64,000 bases of DNA from Rhynchopus sp. YZ270_cl-10. Its lineage: Eukaryota; Euglenozoa; Diplonemea; Diplonemida; Diplonemidae. Location: assembly GCA_964035575.1 (NCBI GenBank), contig OZ037838.1, positions 496,001-560,000 of the forward strand. Direction: 5' to 3'. Positions 18,790-27,556 of the stretch are shown here, in pieces. A model generated the notes under the pieces. That model saw only the letters and a list, made by a program, of their open reading frames with translations, had not been told where the DNA came from and made no database searches. The position numbers were made by a program, and so were the translations under genes. Each line of letters opens with the position of its first letter. Position 1 is the first letter of the stretch.

Positions 18790-19917
18790 TCACTCACTGT
18801 TGTGTGGGTACAGATGCTGTGTCACAATGACGACCTCTGGTTGCATAACCACAACAACACGTGAACACGGCGATATCGCAAATGACCCACCACCACAGGT
18901 TTGCGGAAGCGCACGCACACAGGACATGGTCGCCACATCATACTGGTGCAGGGGTGCATCTTCGCCATCATCATATTCCGCAACAAATATCTTCACCACA
19001 AGGTACTTCCCACACGGGGTGAACTGTATGTCCTTGACATCCCCACCCACATCAACACTGCGAAGAGCCGCACCACTCCAATCAAAGAGGTGCACGTTGC
19101 CAGAGCACCCCACAGCAAAGACAGAGGCAGACCGTGAAAGCGCCACGTACCGCCACCCCCCAGGTACACATGCCACAGCTTCACCTGTGTTCACATCCCA
19201 CAGACGTGCCTTCTTCTCCTTGTTGGAGGAGGTGATCACCCACCCACCACAGTCCGACACTGCCACCTCCTCACACTCTTCGTGCGAGAGAGAGCGGAGC
19301 AACGTCAGGTCTTCGTCATACACAGAGACGCCGTTGTGTCCCTTCGAGACAACAACACCGCCACACGCGAACACTAAGTGCGAGGTGCCGTCGACTTTGC
19401 GGACCACCTCCCCACCCGGAAGCGCTAACTCGAGAAGGCCTTCCTTCCAACACGCCAGGTAGCAGCGTGTCTTGCACCGTGAGATGGCAGGCGCACCGTA
19501 CACCTCAATGTCTACTTTGAACTTGAAGGCAGGGCTGAAGGTTTCTGTGTCGAGGCCGGTGACGTAGCGTGCATTCTGTATCAAGAGGCAGAGTGCTCCA
19601 CAAGGAGACAGCGAAAAGCGAGGAGAATTCATCCACAGCCCAGCAGGTGGCGCCTCGACACTGCACTCAGCAGGACACTTGATGTCGGCAAAGCGAGGGC
19701 AGGCAAGCACAACCTGCACCCCTGCATCAAACGCAGTGTCCTGCAGACGGCACGTCCCCTCCAGCACCTGCGTGCCGATGCGCATCTCGACAGACGCAGG
19801 CGAGACAGCAAGCGCCGTGCACGCAACCTCCTTTGCCGCTGCAACGTCCGCCTCGCACGGCACCTCCACTGTCGCAGTCACGCCTGACTCTTCCAGCACA
19901 AAGGTCACATCCATCAT
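18790..19917 (-). CDS. Ubiquitin-like/beta-propeller array protein, copy 9
   Basis: 375 residues from the Met-Met start at 19917. Blade 1 is the second module type (SPCGALCLLIQNARYVTGLD ... FSPAFKFKVD), while blades 3-7 match the majority type, so the gene looks mosaic. Blade 2 has LLELALPGGEVVRK. The blade 6 loop is short (AEYDDGEDA). The end is HLYPHNSE. Its leader A and 5' flank are the duplicate of those of copy 3. Looks intact. Confidence 0.85.
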   Translation of the reverse strand: MMDVTFVLEESGVTATVEVPCEADVAAAKEVACTALAVSPASVEMRIGTQVLEGTCRLQDTAFDAGVQVVLACPRFADIKCPAECSVEAPPAGLWMNSPRFSLSPCGALCLLIQNARYVTGLDTETFSPAFKFKVDIEVYGAPAISRCKTRCYLACWKEGLLELALPGGEVVRKVDGTSHLVFACGGVVVSKGHNGVSVYDEDLTLLRSLSHEECEEVAVSDCGGWVITSSNKEKKARLWDVNTGEAVACVPGGWRYVALSRSASVFAVGCSGNVHLFDWSGAALRSVDVGGDVKDIQFTPCGKYLVVKIFVAEYDDGEDAPLHQYDVATMSCVRALPQTCGGGSFAISPCSRVVVVMQPEVVIVTQHLYPHNSE

Positions 19918-20585
19918 ATTGTTAAGGGGTCTGTTGTGTTTGATGTGATGGTTGGTGGTGTCACTTCGCAACGACAAATAAGAAGGTTGGTGGGTTAAAT
20001 ACGTGTTTCAACAAACTCTGATAAAGAAAGCAATTTGACAACACCCAAACCGCCCAGAAATGTCAAAAAGGAAGAAACCCTCAGCCTGAAGTACAGAAAT
20101 GAGTTGAGTGCACAATAAAAGGGGAAGGGAATAAACAAAAAGTCTCAGACATTTGAATCATTTCCCAACACAAATTTGTCATAATAAAAACAAAACTTGC
20201 TGAGGAGAGGAAAGGCTACCACACAACAACATCGCTAAAAATGAAGAACAAAAACTAGCACATGCATGAGCCTTCTCGTGCACACACATCCACTTTGAAA
20301 CAAGAGAAGGCACAATGAAGAACGGAACGTTTCTATCCTGCGGCTCAGGTTAGCAAGAGGGAGCCGGCAGACACCAAGGCAAAGTCAACAGGATGCTGCA
20401 GAACACAACAATGTGTCTCGCATCTGCTGTCAACTGAACAAGGTGTGGGCAGGATAGAGCGTGCGTTGGCATTGTGCGCAACGTGCGAAAGTGATCGTGA
20501 CTTACACACTTTGCTGAATCTAGAAATGGGGACAAAGGACAAAAATATATATTGCAACACCTTCTGTCTGCCTGTGGGAGGCACT
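19918..20585. repeat. Duplicated 5' flank with empty LINE site
   Basis: Duplicate of 5341-5970 joined directly to the counterpart of 6951-6990. At 20540-20550 the sequence runs without interruption where the first copy carries 980 bases of LINE. Non-coding as far as I can see. Confidence 0.85.
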
Positions 20586-22526
20586 CTACCGCTGCCTTCT
20601 GCACCTCTGGGCAGCTCTGCTCATTTGCTGTGCTATGCGTGCCTTGCGCTGTGCACGGACCACTGCAGGTGCCTTGCGCCAACCACCACCACCACCACCC
20701 AGACAGAACCTTCTCTCAGTATACCTCTCCTCATCCAAACAGGTGATGCAGCGGCAACCTGGGTTGCAGGGCGACTCGCATAGCGGCCCTTCGCTGTTGC
20801 CACGGAAGACACTGTTCACACGGCTTGCACCGATCACAGAGGGGCTGGTGACTGCCGCACCCATGCGCATGAGAAGTTGGCAGAGCTTCGGGTGTGCTGC
20901 GCTGCTCGATATCAGGCCCTTGAATGTGTCCTGCAGTATCTGGGGCTGATCCACCACCACACCCTGCTCCCTGCAGTGTCTTAAAATACGAAGCACGCAT
21001 AGAACCTTCCCTGGTGTGTCCTCGTGGCCCCAACAGTGCGATGCGGAGCTACGCAATGCATGGGCAGTATCGTCTGGAGAACGTTCAAACCCATCGAGCA
21101 TCACATCGACGCAGCGGTGTGCTGCGCATTGCACTGCACTCTGCAGAGTCACCCCTGTACTCCCGTCCAGCTTGCTGCGGAGGAGCAGGTCCAGCTGGTC
21201 TGGGTTGTCGTTTTTGAGGATGTGTTCAAGATGGTACTCAAATGTGCTTGACGGATAGGAGCAGGCAGGCAGTGGAGAAGCAACATCGATGCCGTGCTCA
21301 TGAAGGAGCATGTCGCGTGCCACGACAGAGTCCTTCTTCCAGAAGTCCTCCTCAACAACGTTGTGTGGGTACAGATGTTTCGTCACAATGACGCCATCTG
21401 GTCGCATAGCCACAACAACACGTGAACACGGCGATATCGCAAATGACCCATCGCTGCTTTGTGGTGGTAACACACGTACACAGGACATGGTCGCCACATC
21501 ATACTGGTGCAGTTGGAAAAAATCGCGGTAGGCGTAAGGATCGTATTCTTCGTCGTCATCCGCAACTACCCTCACCACAAGGTACTTCCCACACGGGGTG
21601 AACTGCATGCCCTGGACAGCCCTAGCCACATCAACACTGCGAAGAGCCGCACCACTCCAATCATAGAGGTGCACGGTGTTGCCCACCCCCTCCACAGCAA
21701 AGACAGAGGCAGAACGTGAAAGCGCCACCATCGAACCCCTCGCCACCCCCGGCACACATACCACAGCAACACCTGTGTTCACATCCCACAGACGTATCCT
21801 CTCCTCCCAGGAGGAGGTGATCACCCACCCACCACAGTCCGACACTGCCACGTGCCTGCGTCCTTCATGCGAGAGAGAGCGGAGCAACGTCAGGTCTTCG
21901 TCATACACAGAGACGCCGTCTTTGCCTCGGGAGACAACAACACTGCCACGCGCAAACACTGAGTACGAGGTGCCGTCGACTTTGCGGACCACCTCCCCAT
22001 TCGGAAGTGCAACCTCGAAAAGGCCTTCCCCACACGCCAGGTAGCAGCGTGTCTTGCACTGCGAGATGGCAGGTGGACCGTACACGAAATTGTTCACTTC
22101 GAACGGGAAGTCAGTGTCGAAGGTTCGTCTCACTCTCTTGTCCACTTTGAACGAGAAGACAGTGTCGAAGGTTTCTGTGTCGAAGCCGCCAACATGCCCA
22201 CTCTCGTTACTGTGGATGCAGAGCGTTCCACAACGTGACAGCGTCAACGACGTCGCTTGCGGCTCTGCACTGTACTCAGCAGGACACTTGATGTCGGCAA
22301 AGCGAGGACAGGCAAGCACAACCTGCACCCCTGCACAAAACGCAGTGTCCTGCAGACGGCACGTCCCCTCCAGCACCTGCGTGCCGATGCGCATCTCGAC
22401 AGACGCAGGCGAGAGAGCAAGCGCCGTGCACGCAACCTCCTTTGCCGCTGCAACCTTCGCCTCGCACGGCACCTCCACTGTCGCAGTCACGCCTGACTCT
22501 TCCAGCACAAAGGTCACATCCATCAT
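20586..22526 (-). CDS. Fused ubiquitin-like/propeller/ankyrin-like protein, copy 10 (shorter)
   Basis: 646 residues from the conserved Met-Met at 22526. An in-frame ATG also exists at 22592 and would add 22 residues. Sister of copy 4 with two clear differences. A 16-residue in-frame duplication in blade 1 (TFDTVFSFKVDKRVRR followed by TFDTDFPFEVNNFVYG; nt 22093-22188) enlarges a propeller loop. In the tail 110 residues are missing in frame between MRMGAAVT and SPSVIGASRV, removing one ankyrin-like stretch but keeping the Cys cluster and basic end. The bases flanking this loss share short homology (ggggctg/ggtgactg). The frame is open throughout, so a shortened protein is likely. Confidence 0.82.
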   Translation of the reverse strand: MMDVTFVLEESGVTATVEVPCEAKVAAAKEVACTALALSPASVEMRIGTQVLEGTCRLQDTAFCAGVQVVLACPRFADIKCPAEYSAEPQATSLTLSRCGTLCIHSNESGHVGGFDTETFDTVFSFKVDKRVRRTFDTDFPFEVNNFVYGPPAISQCKTRCYLACGEGLFEVALPNGEVVRKVDGTSYSVFARGSVVVSRGKDGVSVYDEDLTLLRSLSHEGRRHVAVSDCGGWVITSSWEERIRLWDVNTGVAVVCVPGVARGSMVALSRSASVFAVEGVGNTVHLYDWSGAALRSVDVARAVQGMQFTPCGKYLVVRVVADDDEEYDPYAYRDFFQLHQYDVATMSCVRVLPPQSSDGSFAISPCSRVVVAMRPDGVIVTKHLYPHNVVEEDFWKKDSVVARDMLLHEHGIDVASPLPACSYPSSTFEYHLEHILKNDNPDQLDLLLRSKLDGSTGVTLQSAVQCAAHRCVDVMLDGFERSPDDTAHALRSSASHCWGHEDTPGKVLCVLRILRHCREQGVVVDQPQILQDTFKGLISSSAAHPKLCQLLMRMGAAVTSPSVIGASRVNSVFRGNSEGPLCESPCNPGCRCITCLDEERYTERRFCLGGGGGGWRKAPAVVRAQRKARIAQQMSRAAQRCRRQR

Positions 22527-22648
22527 ATTGTTAAGGGCTCTGTTGTGTTTGATGTGATGGTTGTTCGAATGGGTGGTGGGTGGTGTCTTCATGAATCGGC
22601 TCTGTCAAAGATGTGAGTGAAAAGGGGGAACAGACAGATGTGAACTAC

Positions 22649-23087
22649 AGTTGGACAAGAAACTTGGCGACCAAATAATATTGGCGGATTTTGGGGGTTT
22701 TCTTGTAATTGGCGACTTTTTTGGTCGCCAATATTACTTGGTAGGATAGTGGTTCTTAGTCACATTGGTTGGGAGGTAGTTTTTTTTTTCGCAATTTTTG
22801 GTAAAAATTTTGTGCCTCCATTCGACTCACCATGTGTATTTGTGGGTGGCGTGCGTGAGTGCGTGGCGCGGAGCTAATGTTCGACTTTTTTGAAAGATAC
22901 GCTGCACCTGGTGCACTGAAGGGGCACCTTTTTTGTACTTGTGATGAAATAATTGTACTTGTGCTTTTTGTACCAATATGAACCGTTTTCCCATCAAATA
23001 ACTTGGCGACCAAAAAATATTGGCGGATTTTGGGGGTTTTCTTGTAATTGGCGACTTTTTTGGTCGCCAATATTATTTGTCCAACTG
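22649..23087. mobile_element. MITE with CAGTTGGACAA ends and TA duplication
   Basis: The termini CAGTTGGACAA and TTGTCCAACTG are perfect inverted repeats, flanked on both sides by TA (22647-22648 and 23088-23089). Inside are two near-identical subunits (about 22672-22738 and 23003-23074), each an inverted repeat of TTGGCGACCAAA. There is no transposase. The TA target and the terminal sequence fit Tc1/mariner-like non-autonomous elements. Confidence 0.75.
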
Positions 23088-23089
23088 TA

Positions 23090-23535
23090 TAAGAAACCTG
23101 AATGAGTGAGAACAGCTGGGACATGCGCCAACCACTGCCCCTGCAAGAGCAAAAGTGTCACGTGCCGTTCCCTCACCCCCCCTTCTTGTGGTTGTTTGAT
23201 GCGTTGACGATTCCACACACACCATCTGTCACCTGTTGGGTGGTGTTACGGAGCACAGTTAGGGTGAACGACGTGACATTTTCCGCTCACAAAGTAGCGC
23301 AACAAAGAGGGTGGGGTGTGAGGACAATACTGAGATAAAAAAAAAGAAAAATATTCATTTAGAGTGTTGATACGGGTCAGCCGGACAGGCTCTCGGTCTG
23401 TTGTGCTTTCCAACGCGTTATCTTACTTTCTTTTTTTGTATTTGATGAACTCTGAGCAATGCAGGGCTCTGTGGAACAACACAGTGAGCCACCCCTGCAG
23501 TGACCAGATCTATCTCTCGACCTGTTTTTTTTTCC
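23090..23535. other. Spacer without recognised genes
   Basis: Between the MITE and the next inverted repeat, ORFs are short and overlap on both strands. I see nothing that I can name. Confidence 0.5.
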
Positions 23536-23597
23536 CCTGAAATTTTGGTGGAGTTTAAACCATACTAAATACCACTAAACTCCACCAAATTTCAGGA
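23536..23597. repeat. Short inverted repeat (ggtggagttta arms)
   Basis: Arms of about 22 bases, CTGAAATTTTGGTGGAGTTT and its complement with one base fewer, enclose about 17 bases. Half of the motif recurs at 11533-11560 beside the assembly gap. Confidence 0.7.
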
Positions 23598-23699
23598 AAA
23601 ATCTGGTGAATCTTAGCAGTGCAAAACTATGTGCATTTTGTTGTGTCGACCATCGCCCCAAAGATGGCAAGCCAGTATTTAATTGGATTTTATTAATTG

Positions 23700-24075
23700 C
23701 ATGGATGTCCAAAGTACTTGAAGTATATCAAGTACTTGATCCCCCAAAAAACCCAATACTTGATACTTCAAGTACTTGACACCCTATTTTTTTTTCTAGT
23801 ACTTTTTGATCAAGTACAAAAAAAAAGTGGGCACTTGATCAAGTACTTGACGTTTTTTTGCGAAAACAAGTACTTGACAGACTCTGCCAGAGGGTAAAAA
23901 AGTAAAAAAAGTACGAGAAAAAAAAATAGGGTATCAGGTACTTGATTTCTGTCAAGTACTTGATCAATCTTCAAGTACTTGACTGTCATTTTGAGAGGAA
24001 AAAAAAGGGGGGTCAAGTACTTCAAGTACCATAAAAAATCCGAAAAAAGTACTTCAAGTACTTTGGACATCCATG
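23700..24075. mobile_element. MITE with 26-bp terminal inverted repeats, TAATTG duplication
   Basis: Begins catggatgtccaaagtactt and ends with the exact complement; the perfect arms are 26 bases. TAATTG stands directly outside both ends (23694-23699 and 24076-24081). The interior is packed with AAGTACTTGA and its complement, more than ten times, so the whole element can fold on itself. No coding capacity. Its family is unknown to me. Confidence 0.75.
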
Positions 24076-24190
24076 TAATTGGATTTAATTGTATTTTATT
24101 GGATTTTATTATCCGTATTTTTTAATTAAATCCAATTAAAAGTATCTCCCTCCAGTAGACCAATTAAATCCAATAAAATTTAATCAAATC

Positions 24191-24963
24191 CAGTGAGTGG
24201 GGGGTTAGAAGGAAAAGCTGGAAAAAGTTGGCAGAGAAACCTGCACACCTGTCCCACCCCCCAAGCGCACCTACCTCTTGACTTACAAAGTTACTACAGT
24301 GAAATACAATACAATACAGTACAATACAAACAGACCACCTGATTTTTACCCCGCATATAGGCACGTACAGGTGCGTATAGGTCCGTACGGGTTTGCGGGT
24401 TTGCGCATAGGTGCGTATAGGTCCGTACGGGTTTGCGGGTTTGCGCATAGGTGCGTATAGGTCCGTACGGGTTTGCGGGTTTGCGCATAGGTGCGTATAG
24501 GTCCGTACGGGTTTGCGGGTTTGCGCATAGGTGCGTATAGGTCCGTACGGGTTTGCGGGTTTGCGCATAGGTGCGTATAGGTCCGTACGGGTTTGCGGGT
24601 TTGCGCATAGGTGCGTATAGGTCCGTACGGGTTTGCGGGTTTGCGCATAGGTGCGTATAGGTCCGTACGGGTTTGCGGGTTTGCGCATAGGTGCGTATAG
24701 GTCCGTACGGGTTTGCGGGTTTGCGCATAGGTGCGTATAGGTCCGTAGAGGACCGTCTAGGTACATATAGGGAATATACGCACCTGTACGTGCCTATATG
24801 CGGGGTAAAAATCAGGTGGTCTGTTTGTATTGTACTGTATTGTATTGTATTTCACTGTAGTAACTTTGTAAGTCAAGAGGTAGGTGCGCTTGGGGGGTGG
24901 GACAGGTGTGCAGGTTTCTCTGCCAACTTTTTCCAGCTTTTCCTTCTAAACCCCCACTCACTG
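24191..24963. mobile_element. Foldback element with 189-bp inverted arms
   Basis: Arms 24191-24379 and 24775-24963 are inverted copies with few differences. Outer ends read CAGTGAGTGGGGG. Between the arms lies a 40-bp minisatellite. The element sits in AT-rich DNA made of ttggatttaa-like repeats (24080-24190 and 24964-25050), which hides any target duplication. No transposase. A diverged piece of the arm recurs at about 56745-56790. Confidence 0.82.
24371..24747. repeat. 40-bp minisatellite, about 9.4 units
   Basis: Nine perfect units, each starting gtgcgtataggtccgtacgg, plus part of a tenth that decays. Because 40 is not a multiple of three, one strand is open in all frames and yields a 40-residue periodic translation, which I regard as an artefact. 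Confidence 0.93.
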
Positions 24964-25560
24964 GATTTAATTGGATTTAATTGGATTTTATTAGATTTTA
25001 TTGGATTTAATTGGATTTTATTGGATTAAATAGATTTTATTATTTGGACCCTGGATTTAATCCATCTTTGCATCGCCCCCAGGTGACGCATGGACCGTCA
25101 CCCAAAGGTGATTGCACTGAAAGAATACAAGACGAAATTCGTCTGAAGCTCAAGAAAGTATCCCACCTCATCCATACACCCGCTGCCTTCCCCCTCTCCC
25201 CTCATGTCGTGGAAACGACAGTAGCTAGGGAAGGAAGGTAGGTCTTATGTGGTCAAAAAAAAAGGGGGGGAGAAAAGGTTGGTGAGGTGAACTACGCGCT
25301 CGCATGCTTCGCCGTTGTGACGAAAGGACGGTTGGGTGGTTTGGGAGGGTGTTTTGAACGACACTTTTTTGTAAGGGAGTTTAAAGAAAAAAAAATTAAA
25401 CATGCCACACACCGAAGGGGGGTTAAGTTAACACATGACACCCCTGTTTGTTCTATCCTGCCCTGGGCCACGCCAGACGTACGACAAGAGCAAGAAGGGA
25501 ACGTAAAGGGGCGCCCAATTGGGACACTGCAGCAGTGGAGACGGTGAATATAAAAATATA
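24964..25560. other. AT-rich spacer
   Basis: Starts with ttggatttaa-type repeats to about 25070; the rest is mixed sequence with small unsupported ORFs. Confidence 0.5.
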
Positions 25561-25581
25561 AAAAGAGAGAAAATCTTTAAT

Positions 25582-25617
25582 AAGATGATCTTAAGCCTCT
25601 CGTTGCTTAGCTACCTT
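25582..25617 (-). repeat. LINE 3' stem-loop, copy 2 (diverged)
   Basis: Diverged version of the stem-loop, followed at 25640 by tatcgcacagcttcagctgg, which matches the LINE 3' region at 6033. It is a strongly 5'-truncated LINE end. Confidence 0.6.
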
Positions 25618-25975
25618 GAAATGAAAGACCACAATTGGTATCGCACAGCTTCAGCTGGCTGTGTCTGGAACAGTGGAGACGGTGGGAGAAAAGAGAAAAG
25701 TTGAAAAAGCCGTGGCATGCGTAGGAGTGCCTTACCATCGACGAATGCATGTTTTTTTTAAAAAAAATATTGTTGATTGACCGCGACACAGCAGTTCTTT
25801 TGTTCTGTTTCTTTTTTTTTATGAAAATTTTTTTTGCTGTGTCAACAATCGGTAACTAAGGGTCTGTACTCAATATTGCACGAAGCCTTTTAGTACTAGG
25901 TATAGCACGTAGTAGCTCCTCGTTTCTTTTTCACGGTCACCGCCAATAGAGCAATGGGAAGGGGAAGGTTATATA

Positions 25976-26090
25976 CCGTAATCGTAAAAATTCTGAACCG
26001 TATAATACTTGGACCGTAAAAATTCTGGAACTTTTTGGGTTTTTTGGCAAACTGGAACATTTTTACGGTCCACAATCTTTACGATTACGG
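25976..26090. mobile_element. Small MITE with CCGTAATCGTAAA ends
   Basis: The ends CCGTAATCGTAAA and its complement (one mismatch) are flanked by TA (25974-25975 and 26091-26092). Inside, ACCGTAAAAATTCTG-like motifs repeat. A worn copy of the right half lies at 33175-33275. Length 115 bp, no coding capacity. Confidence 0.65.
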
Positions 26091-27387
26091 TAGGTAAACA
26101 AGAGAACAGTTGATGCAGACACCTCTCTGACCCACGAACGATGCCATCCTAGGACGAAGGCAAAAATGCTCGAGAGACTCGTTACTCTTTGCTTGTTGCT
26201 CAAAAGGCTAAAAAACGGGAAGAGGAAAAATTAAGGTTGTTTGTTGTTTGCTTCCACAGGCAAAAATAGAATAAACTTAACACTCATCACACGATAAAAC
26301 CCATGGGAGACAGGTTGTGAAACGCACCACTTCGACCTGTTTGTGGATCTGCGGCGCGGTTCGTCCCCAGAACCGCAAAAGTGTGTTCAAAATGCTTTTG
26401 TTTATATTTCCTCCTTCAGGTAACAAAGATAAATTAGTAGGACGCAGTCCCAAGCCCTGCGTCCTAAGGCTGAAGACATCCAACCCGCATCGCATGGATT
26501 TATAGCTTTAGTGCCTCGCACTTTTTGTTATGAAAATGGGGAGGAGGAGGGGGGAGAGGAGGAGGAGGAGGAGGAGGGCAAGAGGACACAACTGAAGACT
26601 CGGCCCCGTGGAAACGGGGGCGTTTTCTTTTTCCCGCAGTCCCATGGTGTCAGGGGTTCTTAGGGAACGCAGACCATTTTCAGTTCTTTTTTTTGAATTG
26701 TTGGATTAGTGTAGTTGTGTTGCCACAGTTGTGCAATCTCCACTATTTTTTTTTTTGCTGTATCGACAATCAATCTGTCTGAAGACGGGTTATGTACACA
26801 ATAATGTTAAAATAAAAATTGGTTGTATTAGTGTAAAAATCACACAAGGCTATGCTGTGCCATTTTGTATTTATTTTTTTAAATTTTTTTGATAAAACTG
26901 TTGGAGTAGTGTAGTTGCCTCGGTTTGTGTTGCCACAGTTTGTGCAAATCTCCACTATTTTTGTTGCTACTATTTTCTCCCCCAGAACCTCTCAATCAGC
27001 ACGGCGACGACAGAGCGACCCACTACATATTCTTCCTCATCGTGGGACGTTGATGCAGGCTCGCGCATTAACAACTATATTTTTGACATCACGACTTCAG
27101 TACTTGGGCTATTTGCCGTTGCTTTATCGCCTGTAGAGGGAGCACGAAGGGTTTTTTGATGATTTGGTTGCTTATAACACATTGTACCCTGTCTCTAGAA
27201 CACTTTATAATATTATTGAAAGAGGGGGAGTATGTCAACATTCAATGAACTGATTAGCATATAGGGATCAACAAAAAATGTTACCAAATAATTAAGATAT
27301 TCTTTCAATCGAAAGATGGAGTTTTTTGTCCACCAGCGTCGTCTCCTCTTGTTTACCAACCAAAGAAAAATAAAGAAGAAATAGAAA
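26091..27387. other. Repeat-rich spacer
   Basis: Contains one copy of the 160-bp dispersed repeat (26274-26420), a purine-rich run (26535-26580), two copies of an 85-bp repeat with gttgccacagttgtgcaatc (26690-26752 and 26878-26965) and, near 27305, a motif (agatggagtt...ccaccagcgtcgtctcc) shared with 32758 and 34178. No gene is credible. Confidence 0.65.
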
Positions 27388-27556
27388 CTTAACACTCATC
27401 ACACGATAAAACCCATGGGAGAGGTTGTGGTGAAACGCACACACCTCGACCTGTTTTGGTGAGGAGTGGCTCTGCAGCGCGGTTCGTCCCTAGAACCGCA
27501 AAGTGTGTTCAAAATGCTTTTGTATTTCCTCCTTCATTTCATGAGGCGACAAAGAA
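27388..27556. repeat. 160-bp dispersed repeat overlapping the permease 3' end
   Basis: Three copies: 26274-26420, here, and 36075-36242 (inverted). Core features are ccatgggag, a 7-bp hairpin (GCGGTTC...GAACCGC) and tttcctccttcatttcatga. This copy supplies the stop codon of the permease gene. SINE-like in size, but no clear polymerase III boxes. Confidence 0.7.

Noticed and set aside
24371-24747. CRISPR array
   Set aside because: The 40-bp units follow each other directly without spacers, and the genome is eukaryotic.
24164-24766. 200-residue repetitive protein on the minus strand
   Set aside because: It is the translation of the 40-bp minisatellite, open in every minus frame because the unit has no stop, and it runs into the inverted arm.
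27388-27556. Polymerase III boxes in the 160-bp repeat (ggttcgtccc resembles box B)
   Set aside because: The box A candidate is too close and the copies do not conserve both, so a tRNA-derived SINE is not supported.
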